Source: Phytohabitans houttuyneae
Lineage (GTDB): Bacteria > Actinomycetota > Actinomycetes > Mycobacteriales > Micromonosporaceae
Reading direction: 5' to 3'
Length of the DNA stretch: 64,000 nucleotides
Assembly (NCBI RefSeq): GCF_011764425.1
Contig: NZ_BLPF01000003.1
Coordinates: 1,364,001-1,428,000, forward strand
Shown: positions 15,851-25,161 of the stretch, piece by piece
Position numbering within the stretch: position 1 is the first letter of the stretch
How the letters are laid out: each line of letters opens with the position of its first letter
The notes under the pieces: generated by a model
The model's database searches: none
Seen by the model: the letters and a program-made list of their open reading frames with translations, nothing else
What the model was told of the DNA's origin: nothing
Position numbers and translations under genes: made by a program

Positions 15851-15891
15851 GGGCCGGCACCGGCGGCGATGGCCCCCGGCGGTGCCGGCCC
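15851..15891 (+). terminator. First hairpin after the LPMO gene
   Basis: A 12-bp stem (GGGCCGGCACCG and complement) 17 bases past the stop codon, without a T-run. Confidence 0.6.
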
Positions 15892-15905
15892 GCCCCACGT
15901 CCCAC

Positions 15906-15943
15906 GGCCCGGCCGGAGGGTTCCGGCCGGGCCAAAGGATTTT
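15906..15943. terminator. Rho-independent terminator between LPMO and ABC permease genes
   Basis: A perfect 12-bp stem (GGCCCGGCCGGA and complement) with a 4-base loop is followed by AAAGGATTTT on the + strand. It lies between convergent genes and probably serves both. Confidence 0.75.
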
Positions 15944-15962
15944 CCAGAACACGGCCTGACCG

Positions 15963-17174
15963 TCAGGGTGCGGACAGTGCCTCCGTCGGTGGGAGGCGGG
16001 CGGCCCGGATCGCCGGGTACAGGCCGGCGATGGCGCCGATCACCAGCGTCGCGCCGATGCCGCCGGCCGCCGCCCACGGCGGGATGACCGCCGGCCAGTC
16101 CTGCGTCGTGGCGTAGAAGGCGGTCACGGCCGTACCCAGTACCACGCCGCCGGCGCCGCCCAGCGCGGACAGCAGCAGCGACTCGGACAGGAACTGCACG
16201 CGGACCTGGCCGCGGGTCGCGCCCAGCGAGCGGCGCAGCCCGATCTCGGCGCGGCGTTCGAGCACCGAGATGACCATCGTGTTCGCCACGCCCACCCCGC
16301 CGACGAGCAGCGCCACCGCGCCCAGCCCGAGCAGCAGGCCGGTGAACGCGCGGTCCGCCGCCTGCTTGGCCGCCAGGGCGTCGGACGGGCGGGACACGTC
16401 GACCTCGCTCGGCGTCTCCGGGTTGGCGGTCGCGGCGAGCACGTCGCGGACGTCCGTGACGTACTCCTCGTCGGCCCGCGTGTAGACGGTGGTCGGGTGG
16501 CTGTCGAAGTCCAAATAGGACTCCGCGGCCGCCCAGCCGACCAGCGCGGCCGAGTCCAGCTCCGGCGCGAGCGGGGCCGGGTGGAGCACGCCGACCACGG
16601 TGAACCACTCGCCGCCGATGTACACCCGCACGTCCTGGCCGGCCGCGCCGATGCCCAGGCGGTCGGCCGCCGCGCTGCCCAGCACCACCGCGGGGTAGCG
16701 GGCGGTGGCCTCGTTGAGCCACGTGCCGCTCTCCAGCGTCGCGCTCACGGTCTCCAGCAGGTCGAGCCGGGCGGCGAGGCAGAGCAGGCCGTTGGTCTCG
16801 ATCTCCGGGATGCGGTCGGAGCGGTACACCTTCGCGTCGGGCACCTTGCCCACCGCGGACACCGCCGTCACCGGCCCGATCCGGCGGATCATCTCGACCG
16901 ACTCGTCGGGCAGGGTGGCCGCGGCGCCGAAGAGGTCGTTGCCGGGCCCCGCCGTGAGCAGGTTGGTGCCCAGCCGGTCGAGCGTCTGCTGCAGGTCGGC
17001 GCGGCTGGACGTGGAGACGCCCACGACCGCGACCATCGCGGCGATGCCGATGGCGATGCCCAGCGCGGACAGGAACGCGCGCAGCGGCCGCGTCCGCAGT
17101 CCCGCTCCGCCGACGATCAGGACGTCGGATGCCCGCATTCGCGCGGGCGCCAGCCGGTGGCCGATGGCACTCAT
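15963..17174 (-). CDS. ABC transporter permease, MacB/FtsX type
   Basis: 403 residues. One membrane segment near residue 35, a large extracytoplasmic MacB_PCD-like domain (about 60-275), and a C-terminal FtsX core with three more membrane segments (about 290-400; [32 protein letters not shown] is the family signature). Such permeases work with a MacB-type ATPase and a HlyD-like adaptor in export or mechanotransmission, not import. It is the last gene of a four-gene operon and its ATG overlaps the stop of the ATPase gene (ATGA). Confidence 0.9.
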   Translation of the reverse strand: MSAIGHRLAPARMRASDVLIVGGAGLRTRPLRAFLSALGIAIGIAAMVAVVGVSTSSRADLQQTLDRLGTNLLTAGPGNDLFGAAATLPDESVEMIRRIGPVTAVSAVGKVPDAKVYRSDRIPEIETNGLLCLAARLDLLETVSATLESGTWLNEATARYPAVVLGSAAADRLGIGAAGQDVRVYIGGEWFTVVGVLHPAPLAPELDSAALVGWAAAESYLDFDSHPTTVYTRADEEYVTDVRDVLAATANPETPSEVDVSRPSDALAAKQAADRAFTGLLLGLGAVALLVGGVGVANTMVISVLERRAEIGLRRSLGATRGQVRVQFLSESLLLSALGGAGGVVLGTAVTAFYATTQDWPAVIPPWAAAGGIGATLVIGAIAGLYPAIRAARLPPTEALSAP

Positions 17175-17863
17175 ACCGTCACCGCCGCCTCCACCTCGGC
17201 CGCCTCCACCTGGCCGTCGCGCATGCGCACCTGCCGGGGCACGCTGGCCGCGATCTCCAGGTCGTGGGTGATGACCACGATGGTGGTACCGGCCGCGTGC
17301 AGCTCGCGCAGCAGCGCCATCACCGCCGTGCCGGACGCGGTGTCCAGGTTGCCGGTGGGCTCGTCGGCGAGCAGCAGCGCGGGCTCCCCCACGACCGCGC
17401 GGGCGATGGCCACGCGCTGCCGTTCGCCGCCGGACAGCTCGTGCGGGCGGTGGTCGAGGCGGTGGCCGAGACCGACGCGTTCCAGCGCGGCCGCCGCCCG
17501 CCTGCGCCGCTCCCGGCGGGAGACGCCGGCGTAGAGCAGGCCGTCCGCGACGTTGTCCACCGCGCGCACGCCGGCCGCCAGGTGGAACTGCTGGAACACG
17601 AACCCGATCCGGGTGGCCCGCAGCGCGGACAGCTCCCGGTCCGAGAGCCGGGCCACGTCGAACCCGTCCACCCGTACGGTGCCGTTGGTGGGGCGGTCGA
17701 GTGTGCCGATCAGGTGGAGCATCGTCGACTTTCCGGAGCCGGAGGGGCCGACGATCGCCACCATCTCGCCGCGGGCCACGGCCAGCGACACGCCGCGCAC
17801 GGCCGCGACGCCGCCGGGGTACGTCTTCGTCACCCCCTCGAGCTCCAGGACGAGCGCGGTCAT
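17171..17863 (-). CDS. ABC transporter ATP-binding protein, MacB/LolD type
   Basis: 230 residues, the standard size. Walker [10 protein letters not shown] near residue 40, Q-loop FVFQQFHL, signature [14 protein letters not shown], Walker [13 protein letters not shown] and the H-loop in VVITHD are all intact. The [13 protein letters not shown] stretch is typical of the MacB/LolD group that powers FtsX-type permeases. Start and stop codons overlap those of both neighbours by 4 bases, so the three membrane components are translationally coupled. Confidence 0.95.
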   Translation of the reverse strand: MTALVLELEGVTKTYPGGVAAVRGVSLAVARGEMVAIVGPSGSGKSTMLHLIGTLDRPTNGTVRVDGFDVARLSDRELSALRATRIGFVFQQFHLAAGVRAVDNVADGLLYAGVSRRERRRRAAAALERVGLGHRLDHRPHELSGGERQRVAIARAVVGEPALLLADEPTGNLDTASGTAVMALLRELHAAGTTIVVITHDLEIAASVPRQVRMRDGQVEAAEVEAAVTV

Positions 17864-18918
17864 GAGGCCACGCCCACGGTCACGCCCTCGGACAGCTCGC
17901 CGGTGACCTCGACCCGCCCGCCGGAGAACATGCCGATCTCCACCGGCACGATGCGGGTCGCGGTGCCCTCGACGACCTGCACGCCGTACCCGCCCTCCGC
18001 GAGCGCGAGCAGGGCGGCGACCGGCACGCTGAGCACGCCCTCCCGCTTCTCGGCGGTGAACGACACGTCCACGGCGGCCCGGTCGAGCGTGCCCAGCCCC
18101 TTCTGGTCGGCGACCGAGACGGTGACCTCGAGCTTGGTCTCCGGCTCCTGGTTCTGGCCGTCGCCCAGCTCGATGACGGTCTCGACGGCGGCGACCTCGC
18201 CCTGGACGGTGCGCCCGTCGGGCAGCGTGACGCTCACCGCCGCGCCCTTGCCGGCCAGCCGCTGCTGGTCCACGTCGAGGTCGGCGGTGACCACCCGCGT
18301 GGTACCCGTGTAGGAGAGCACCGCCTGCCCGCCCGCCGGGTCGCCGACCTGGCCGCGCACCTCGTAGATCCGCACGTCGCCGGCGGCGTACGCGACCCGG
18401 CCCACCTCGACCGCGCCGGTCTCCGGGGCGCCGAGGTCCTCCTGCCACTCGCGCACGGCGTCGGCGGTGGAGTCGGTGTACTCCTCGTCGACCGTGAAGC
18501 CGTCGTAGCCGAGCGCCGCGAGGTTCTGCTCGAACTGCTTCACGTCCGCGCCCTCGACGCCCGGCGTGAGGGGCCGGTACAGCGGGAGCGTGCCGCGCAG
18601 CAGCACCACCGGGGTGTCGTCGACCCCGTAGAGGCGGCCGCCGCGCTTGACCGTCGCCCCGGCCGCGGGCAGCCACGTGACGGTGCCGCGCAGGCGGGGC
18701 GTGACGGCGGTCTCGGTGCCGTACCCGAGCGTGCCGTCGACCGTCTCCGCGTCCACCAGCGTGGAGCGCTGCACCTGGGCCGTGGCCGGCGGCAGGGTGC
18801 TGCCGCCGGCCGTCCCGCTCGCGCCGCGGTCGAGGGTGACCGCGGCGGCCGTACCGCCCGCCGCGGCGACCGCCACCCCCGCGGCCAGGAACACGCGCCC
18901 GCGACGACGCCGCTTCAT
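17860..18918 (-). CDS. HlyD/MacA-type adaptor with peptidoglycan-binding domain
   Basis: 352 residues with an N-terminal membrane anchor or signal (about 8-27). Lipoyl-like half motifs surround a peptidoglycan-binding domain 1 (about 115-160; [34 protein letters not shown]). The C-terminal half ([31 protein letters not shown]) is the barrel and membrane-proximal part of efflux adaptors. In monoderm actinomycetes such proteins link a MacB-type pump to the cell wall. It overlaps the ATPase gene by 4 bases, and its ATG overlaps the lipoprotein stop. Confidence 0.87.
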   Translation of the reverse strand: MKRRRRGRVFLAAGVAVAAAGGTAAAVTLDRGASGTAGGSTLPPATAQVQRSTLVDAETVDGTLGYGTETAVTPRLRGTVTWLPAAGATVKRGGRLYGVDDTPVVLLRGTLPLYRPLTPGVEGADVKQFEQNLAALGYDGFTVDEEYTDSTADAVREWQEDLGAPETGAVEVGRVAYAAGDVRIYEVRGQVGDPAGGQAVLSYTGTTRVVTADLDVDQQRLAGKGAAVSVTLPDGRTVQGEVAAVETVIELGDGQNQEPETKLEVTVSVADQKGLGTLDRAAVDVSFTAEKREGVLSVPVAALLALAEGGYGVQVVEGTATRIVPVEIGMFSGGRVEVTGELSEGVTVGVAS

Positions 18919-19454
18919 CCGCCGCTCCCGGGCGGGACCGGGCGCAGCTTCTCGCAGGTCTTCTGCGCGGCCTGGAACGTCGGGTCGTTCGGGTCCAGGC
19001 CGCTGCCCGGCGCGGCGCGCAGCATGATGCCGCCGGTCTCCGGGTCGGGGTCGGGGAAGGCGGCCACCCCGTTGTCGCGCATGCACTTGGAGTACTGGCG
19101 GGCCTTCTCGATCCGATCCGGGTCGGCCTTCTGCAGCTCGCCGCCGTTCGGCATCAGGTGGCGGCACTTGGCCATCGCGGCCTCGGTCTTGGCCGGGTCG
19201 CTGCCGCGCAGCCGCAGCTGTACGCCGGCGCCGGGCTGGGGGTCGTCCATCTCGATGCCCTCGCCGCGCATGCACTCGGTGAACTCGAGCATCGCCTCGT
19301 AGTTGTCCTTGCTCGCCGACGGGCTGGCCCCCGGCGCCGCGCTGGCCGTACCTCCCGCGGAGGCGATGCCGCCGTTGCCGCCGTCGTCCCCGCCGCAGCC
19401 GGCGAGCGCGAAGGCGAACACCGCCGCCACGACCGCCCAAACCGTCCTTCTCAT
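18915..19454 (-). CDS. Secreted lipoprotein with paired CM motifs
   Basis: 179 residues with a lipoprotein signal ([20 protein letters not shown], lipobox LAGC) and a Gly/Ala/Ser-rich tether. The mature part has four spaced cysteines in [23 protein letters not shown] and TCEKLRP, likely forming two disulfides outside the cell. I know this pattern only as an actinomycete partner of MacB-like exporters; the function is unknown. It is the first gene of the lipoprotein-adaptor-ATPase-permease operon and is divergent from a two-component system, which is its likely regulator. Confidence 0.8.
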   Translation of the reverse strand: MRRTVWAVVAAVFAFALAGCGGDDGGNGGIASAGGTASAAPGASPSASKDNYEAMLEFTECMRGEGIEMDDPQPGAGVQLRLRGSDPAKTEAAMAKCRHLMPNGGELQKADPDRIEKARQYSKCMRDNGVAAFPDPDPETGGIMLRAAPGSGLDPNDPTFQAAQKTCEKLRPVPPGSGG

Positions 19455-19537
19455 GGTGTCTCCCGAAACGGCCGGCCCCAGCGGCCGGCGAACGGCTGAG
19501 AGTCAACGCGGCGGCCCGTTACCCGGCGGTTTCCGCG

Positions 19538-19549
19538 GGCGTTAACGCC
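19538..19549. promoter_or_regulatory. Palindrome in the divergent region between exporter operon and response regulator
   Basis: GGCGTTAACGCC is a perfect 12-base palindrome 32 bases before the response regulator start. Its place suggests a binding site, perhaps for the regulator itself; response regulators of this type more often use direct repeats, so the call is weak. Confidence 0.3.
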
Positions 19550-19581
19550 GAACGAACACGCCCATCGGCAATCATGGGGCG

Positions 19582-20237
19582 ATGCGTGTACTGGTCGTCG
19601 AGGACGAGCGGCTGCTCGCCGACCTGATCGCCCGCTGGCTGCGGGGTGAGGCCCACGCGGTGGACGTCGCGTACGACGGCGACGCCGCGCTGGAACGGCT
19701 GGGCGTCAACGACTACGACGTGGTGGTGCTCGACCGCGACCTGCCGGTGGTGCACGGCGACGACGTGTGCCGGGCGCTGGTCGACTCGGGGCGCAGACGC
19801 GGGTGCTGATGCTCACCGCGGCGGCCGAGATCGGCGACCGGGTGGCCGGGCTCTCCCTCGGCGCGGACGACTACCTGCCCAAGCCGTTCGCCTTCGCCGA
19901 GCTCGCCGCCCGCGTGCTGGCCCTCGGCCGGCGGGCCCGCCCGGCCGCGCCCCCGGTGCTCAACCGCGCCGGCATCACCGTCGACCTGCCGCGGCGCGAG
20001 GTGTACCGCAATGGACGCTATGTGGCGCTTTCCCGGAAGGAGTTCGCGACGTTGGCCGAGCTGATGCGGGCGGACGGCGCGGTGGTCAGCGCCGAGCACC
20101 TGCTGGAGAAGGTGTGGGACGAGCACGCCGACCCGTTCACGGCCGCGGTGCGGGTGACGATCCTCAAGCTGCGCCGCAAGCTCGGCGACCCGCCGGTCGT
20201 GGAGACCGTGCCCGGCGACGGGTACGTGATCCGGTGA
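19582..20237 (+). pseudogene. OmpR/PhoB family response regulator, frameshifted
   Basis: About 219 residues in two frames. The receiver domain has VVEDERLLADL and the phosphoacceptor Asp in DVVVLDRDLP (about residue 52), then, after the break, LMLTAAAEIGDRV and the Lys in DDYLPKPF. The C-terminal winged helix (about 125-218) ends in VRVTILKLRRKLGDPP and VPGDGYVIR. The frame breaks at GGGG 19788-19791; a fifth G restores LVDSGAQTRVLML. All key residues survive, so the protein is probably functional. It overlaps the kinase gene by GTGA. Confidence 0.87.
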
Positions 20238-21396
20238 GGCGCCTGACGATCCGCGCGCGGCTGACGGTGCTCTACGGCGGGCTGCTGCTCGTGGCCGGCG
20301 CGGTGCTTGTCGCGGTCATGTACGTGCTGGTCGGCCAGCGCCTGCCCACCACGATGAAGCTGCTGACCCGGACCGGCCCGCCCGGCCAGGCGCCGACCGA
20401 CGTCGACCAGCTCTACGCCGCGGAGCTGCCCGCCAAGCTGCGCGACGCCGCCCTCGACGACATGCTCACCACCGGCATCGTCGCGCTGGTACTCGTCACG
20501 ACCGTGGCGGTCGCGTTCGGGTGGCTGCTGGCCGGGCGGGCGCTGCAGCCGCTGCACCGGATCACCGAGACCGCGCACCGCATCGCCGCCGCGCCCGCCG
20601 CCGACCGGGGCTGCACGAGCGGATCGCGCTGGCCGGGCCGACCGACGAGATCAAAGAGCTGGCCGACACGTTCGACACGATGCTGGAACGGCTGGACCGC
20701 TCCTTCGACGGCCAGCGCCGCTTCGTCGCCAACGCCTCGCACGAGCTGCGCACCCCGCTCACGCTGAGCCGGGCCGTGCTGGAGTACGCCGCACACCGCG
20801 ACGCGCTCACGCCCGAGGTGCGGCAGCTGACCGAGCTGCTGCTCGACATCAACCTGCGGCACGAGCGGCTCATCAACGGGCTGCTGCTGCTCGCCCGCAC
20901 CGACAACGAGATGCTCGACAAGAGCCCCGTCGACCTCGCCGACGTCGTCGCGCACACGGTCACCCACCTGACGCCGGAGGCGGACAAGGCGGACGTCCGG
21001 GTCGGCGGCGAGCCCTCGCCCGCGCCCACGCTCGGCGACCCCGTCCTGCTGGAACGTCTCGTGCAGAACCTGGTCGAAAACGGCATCCGCCACAACGCCC
21101 CGCCGGACGGCTGGGTGCGGGTGGCCTGCCGCACGCTCCCCGGCGGCGTCGTGGAGCTCACCGTGAGCAACTCCGGACCGGTCATCCCCCGCTACGAGAT
21201 CCCGGGGCTGTTCGAGCCGTTCCGCCGGTACGGCACCGAACGCGTCGACCGCGACCGCGGCGCCGGCCTGGGCCTGTCGATCGTGCGGTCGGTCGCCCGC
21301 GCGCACGGCGGCGACGTGACGGCCGAGCCCCGCGACGGCGGTGGCCTGCTCGTTCGCGTGACTCTTCCGCTCGCCCCTGACCAGGCCGTGGCATGA
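20234..21396 (+). pseudogene. Sensor histidine kinase, frameshifted
   Basis: About 387 residues in two frames. Two membrane segments (about 13-33 and 78-100) flank a short extracellular loop, then a HAMP linker, the H-box NASHELRTPLTLSRA with the phosphorylated His, the N-box LVQNLVENGIRHN and the G-box GAGLGLSIVRSVARAHGG. The frame breaks in GGGG 20607-20610 inside the HAMP (ADRG-LHERIALAGP); one more G repairs it. It pairs with the preceding regulator. The divergent exporter operon is the best guess for its target, as for many BceS/CseC-like pairs, but this is inference. Confidence 0.87.
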
Positions 21397-21403
21397 TCGG
21401 TAG

Positions 21404-22477
21404 ATGCCGGCCACTGTGGACAGCGCCGTCGACGGTCAGCCCCTCGACCTCTTCGCGGCCGGCATCGTGTACCTCGACATCATCTTCACCGGTCTCCCGG
21501 CCCTGCCCGCGCCGGGCACCGAGGTGTGGACGCTCGGCATGGGCTCCAGCCCCGGCGGCATCGCCAACCTCGCCGTCGCGGCCAGCCGCCTCGGCGTCCG
21601 CACGGGGCTGAGCTCGCCGATCAGCTCCGACGCGTACGGCGACTTCTGCTGGCAGATCCTCTGCGGCGAGGAGAACGTCGACCTGACCGCCTCCCGCCGC
21701 TTCGACGACTGGCACTCGCCCGTGACGGTCTCGCTCGCCTACGAGCGCGACCGCAGCATGATCACGCACGGTCACCCCGCGCCGGCGACCGTGGAGGGCC
21801 TGGTCGGCGACCTGCCCGCGGCCCGCACCGCGTACGTCAGCCTGGGCCTGGAACCCATGCCCTGGGTACGCCGTGCCCACGCCGCCGGCACGCTGGTCTT
21901 CGCCGACGCCGGCTGGGACGCGACCGGCACCTGGTCGGCCGAGGCGCTGTCGGTGCTGGACCACTGCCACGCCTTCGTGCCCAACGCCGTCGAGGCGATG
22001 CGCTACACCCACACCGACACTCCCGAGGCCGCGCTGCGCGCCCTGGCCGAGCGGGTGCCGGTGGCCGTGGTGACGTGCGGCCCGGCCGGCGCGCTCGCGC
22101 TCGACGCGGGCACCGGCGAGCAGGCGTCCGTGCCCGGCATCCCGGTCGAGGCGCTGGACCCCACGGGCGCCGGCGACGTCTTCGGCGCCGGGTTCATCGC
22201 CGGCACCCTGGCCGGCTGGCCACTGGCCGACCGCCTGGCGTTCGCCAACCTCGTGGCCGCCCTCTCGGTCCAGCACTTCGGCGGCTCGCTGTCCGCGCCC
22301 GGCTGGGGCGACATCGGCGACTGGTGGCGCGCCACCAAGGACCGCACGCGCGCCGGCACCCCCGACGCCGAGATGGCCCGCCGCTACGCCTTCCTCGACG
22401 ACGCCATCCCCACCGGCGAGATCCGCACCGTCCGCCGCGCCACGGCCACGATCGCCAAGCTCTCCGACGCCCAGTAG
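21404..22477 (+). CDS. PfkB family carbohydrate kinase
   Basis: 357 residues of the ribokinase fold. The N-terminal GMGSSPGGIANLAVAASRLG (substrate-binding GG) and the C-terminal signature DPTGAGDVFGAGFIAG with the catalytic Asp are both present, and ATP-binding VVTCGPAGALAL precedes it. It phosphorylates a sugar or nucleoside, but the identity cannot be read. It begins 8 bases after the kinase gene, so it may be read from the same transcript, although the functions do not obviously connect. Confidence 0.9.
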   Translation: MPATVDSAVDGQPLDLFAAGIVYLDIIFTGLPALPAPGTEVWTLGMGSSPGGIANLAVAASRLGVRTGLSSPISSDAYGDFCWQILCGEENVDLTASRRFDDWHSPVTVSLAYERDRSMITHGHPAPATVEGLVGDLPAARTAYVSLGLEPMPWVRRAHAAGTLVFADAGWDATGTWSAEALSVLDHCHAFVPNAVEAMRYTHTDTPEAALRALAERVPVAVVTCGPAGALALDAGTGEQASVPGIPVEALDPTGAGDVFGAGFIAGTLAGWPLADRLAFANLVAALSVQHFGGSLSAPGWGDIGDWWRATKDRTRAGTPDAEMARRYAFLDDAIPTGEIRTVRRATATIAKLSDAQ

Positions 22478-22497
22478 CGGCGTTCCGAGGCCGGGGG

Positions 22498-25053
22498 TCA
22501 GGGCGCGCGGAGCACGAGCGTGCCGGTGGCCTCGCGGCGGATGGTGTCCGGGTCCCAGCGCATCGGCAGCAGCTCGCCGCGCCGCCACGGGTCGGACTGG
22601 TCGGCGTAGTGCGCGCTGAACGCGTGTCCGGAGTTGCCGGCCGGCTGGACCCACCGCGAGCCGTCGAGGTTGCCGAGGTCGACCACCATGCGCATCGACG
22701 GCAGGGCGTCCACCTCGTAGCCGGAGGCGGCGTCCCAGCTGGTGGCGTTCACAATGGACGATCCGCCCGGCACCGCCTCGGGGCCCCGGTTGAACAGCCA
22801 CTCCACGGGCGCGATGCCGGACTCGCCGAAGCTCTGGTTGCGCAGTTCGAGCGTATGCAGGTCGCCCCAGCGCCAGGCGCGCGGGTCGTCGCCCAACCGG
22901 TCGGTCAGCTCGGCGCCGGCGTCGGCGAGCGCGGCGGACAGGATCTGGTCCATCGTCTCCGCCGCGGGCGTGGCCCGGTCGTCCCACCACGGCGACGCCG
23001 GCTTTTCCAGCAGGGCGCGCACGACCTCCCACCAGCGGTCGCCGCCGTCGGGCTCGTAGTCGGCGGGCAGCTCGTCGAAGGTCCGCGCGAGCAGCGCCCG
23101 CCACACGGCGTTGAAGTACGCGGCCGCGGCCGAGTCGACCGGCTGCTGGTAGTCCCAGCCGCGCAGCAGGTCGACCGCGCCCGTGGCGGACGGTACGCGC
23201 AGCAGGTGGGGCACGAGCAGCGGCGCGAGCGCGTTGTACGCGTCCGTCTGCATCCGCCCCACGTCCTCGACGGTGACCATGCGCCCGGCCCGCTCGATCA
23301 GCTCGTTGATGCGTTCGGAGCGGTATCCGTACGACCAGTCGTGGGTGAGCAGGTACGGGTAGCCGGGGCCGACCACCGCCTGGTTGGCCGTCACGATGTA
23401 GCCCTGCGCCGGGTTGAGCACGCTCGGCAGCTCGTCGAACGGGATGTACGAGCGCCACCCGTACCCCGTGTCCCACCCCGGCGCCGGCACCCGCCCGTCA
23501 CCCTTGCCCCGCACCGGGATGCGGCCCGGCGCCTGGTAGCCGATGTTGCCGGCCACGTCCGCGTACACGAGGTTCTGCGCGGGCACCTCGAACAGGGCGG
23601 CCGCCGCCCGGAAGTCCGCCCAGTCGCGGGCGCGGTTGAGCGCGAAGAGCGCGTCGATCGTGCGGCCGGGGTCGAGGGCGGTCCAGCGCAGCGCGACCGC
23701 GTGGCGGCCGCCGACGTCGCGCAGCTCCTCGGACGCGTCGGACAGCAGCGGCCCGTTCCGGCTGGTGCGGACGGTGATCGTGACGGGCCCGCCGCCGGCC
23801 ACCTTGATCGTCTCGGTCCGCTTCTCCAGGTCCTGCCAGCCGCCGCCGACGCGCACCTTGTCGCCGGCGACCTCCTCCAGGTAGAGGTCGGTCACGTCCG
23901 GTCCCAGGTTGGTGAAGCCCCACGCGACCGCGTCGTTGTGGCCGATCACCACGCCCGGCACCCCGGCGAACGTGAACCCGGACAGGTTGAACCCGCATTC
24001 GCAGTGCAGCCCGGCCTGGAACCAGATGCCGGGCATGCTCGGCGCGAGGTGCGGGTCGTTGGCGAGCAGCGGCTTGCCGCTGGAGGTGCGGCTGCCGGCG
24101 ATCACCCACGAGTTGGAGCCGAGGCCGGTGCCCTGGCGGCCGAGGAGGGCGGGCAGGTCCGCCAGCCCGTCGCGCACCGCGGTGAGCGCCGGCACCCACC
24201 CGCCTCCGGCACCGCCGGCCTCCGCGGCCACGAAAGCGCCGCCGGCCACCCGCCCGCCGTCGACGATCGGCCTGTTTCGATCCATCGGGTACGGCGGGAA
24301 CAGCTCGTCGACCGCCGGACGGGTGAGCCCAGCGCCGAGCAGGACGGCGCGCTCGATCTCGTCGCTCATGTTGCCGCGCAGGTCCCAGGCCATCGCCTTG
24401 AGCCAGGCGAGGCTGTCGACGGGGCTCCACCGTTCGATCCGGTAGTCGCGGTTGGTCAGGCCCAGCACCGTGTACTCGAGGCTCACGTCGCCGCTCGGCT
24501 CGCCGCCGCCGTGCTGGTCGAGCCAGGCGTTGACGCCGTCCGCGTACGCCTGCAGGAAGCCGCGGCTCTCCTCGGAGACGATCCCCCACTCCCGCTCGGC
24601 GACCCGCCGCCAGCCGAGCGTGCGCAGGTAGGTGTCGGTCTCCAGCTGGTCGCGGCCGAACAGCTCGCTGAGCCGGCCGGCGGTCACGTGGCGGCGGAAG
24701 TCCATCTCCCAGAACCGTTCCTGGGCGTGCACGTACCCCTGCGCGCGGAACAGGTCACCGGCGGTGCGCGCGTAGATCTGCGGCACCCCGTACCCGTCGC
24801 GGTGCACGGTCACCTCGGCGGAGAGTCCGGGCAGGGTGCGCTCTCCGGCGTACTCCGCGAAGGAGCGGCGCACCGCCCACACCGCGAGCACGCCCGCCAC
24901 GAGCGCGAGCGCCGTCAGCCCGGCCAGGGCCACCAGCGCGACCCGCCGCAGCACCCGCCACCGGCGCCGCCGCACCCGCGCCACCGGTTGCGCACCGGCA
25001 GGGGCCGGACCCGCGCCCGCCGTGTCCGCTGACCCGTCGCTCAGCTCGCCCAT
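22498..25053 (-). CDS. Penicillin acylase family (S45) Ntn hydrolase, membrane-anchored
   Basis: 851 residues. A basic N terminus and one membrane segment (about 38-60) anchor the protein outside. The alpha-chain region (VTVHRDGYGVPQIYARTAGDLFRAQGYVHAQERFWEMDF) is followed by a spacer and the autoprocessing site GSNSWVIAGSRTSSGKPLLANDPHL near residue 312, where the Ser becomes the N-terminal nucleophile of the beta chain. Relatives cleave amides such as penicillins, acyl-homoserine lactones or cyclic lipopeptides; the substrate here is open. The full length and all landmarks are present. Confidence 0.92.
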   Translation of the reverse strand: MGELSDGSADTAGAGPAPAGAQPVARVRRRRWRVLRRVALVALAGLTALALVAGVLAVWAVRRSFAEYAGERTLPGLSAEVTVHRDGYGVPQIYARTAGDLFRAQGYVHAQERFWEMDFRRHVTAGRLSELFGRDQLETDTYLRTLGWRRVAEREWGIVSEESRGFLQAYADGVNAWLDQHGGGEPSGDVSLEYTVLGLTNRDYRIERWSPVDSLAWLKAMAWDLRGNMSDEIERAVLLGAGLTRPAVDELFPPYPMDRNRPIVDGGRVAGGAFVAAEAGGAGGGWVPALTAVRDGLADLPALLGRQGTGLGSNSWVIAGSRTSSGKPLLANDPHLAPSMPGIWFQAGLHCECGFNLSGFTFAGVPGVVIGHNDAVAWGFTNLGPDVTDLYLEEVAGDKVRVGGGWQDLEKRTETIKVAGGGPVTITVRTSRNGPLLSDASEELRDVGGRHAVALRWTALDPGRTIDALFALNRARDWADFRAAAALFEVPAQNLVYADVAGNIGYQAPGRIPVRGKGDGRVPAPGWDTGYGWRSYIPFDELPSVLNPAQGYIVTANQAVVGPGYPYLLTHDWSYGYRSERINELIERAGRMVTVEDVGRMQTDAYNALAPLLVPHLLRVPSATGAVDLLRGWDYQQPVDSAAAAYFNAVWRALLARTFDELPADYEPDGGDRWWEVVRALLEKPASPWWDDRATPAAETMDQILSAALADAGAELTDRLGDDPRAWRWGDLHTLELRNQSFGESGIAPVEWLFNRGPEAVPGGSSIVNATSWDAASGYEVDALPSMRMVVDLGNLDGSRWVQPAGNSGHAFSAHYADQSDPWRRGELLPMRWDPDTIRREATGTLVLRAP

Positions 25054-25161
25054 GGCGCCGCATCCTATGCCCGGCTCAGCCCGCCGTGATCGACCGCACG
25101 GCCGCGAGCAGGTCGTCCGGCGTGGGCGGCCGCCGCCCGGCTGGCAGCGCCGCGACGGCGA

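Noticed and set aside
25076-25161. Open minus-strand stretch after the MocR stop that looks like a protein tail (RRPPTPDDLLAAV).
   Set aside because: It has no start codon in phase nearby and overlaps the MocR stop; the MocR C terminus is already complete. Probably chance coding look of GC-rich DNA.
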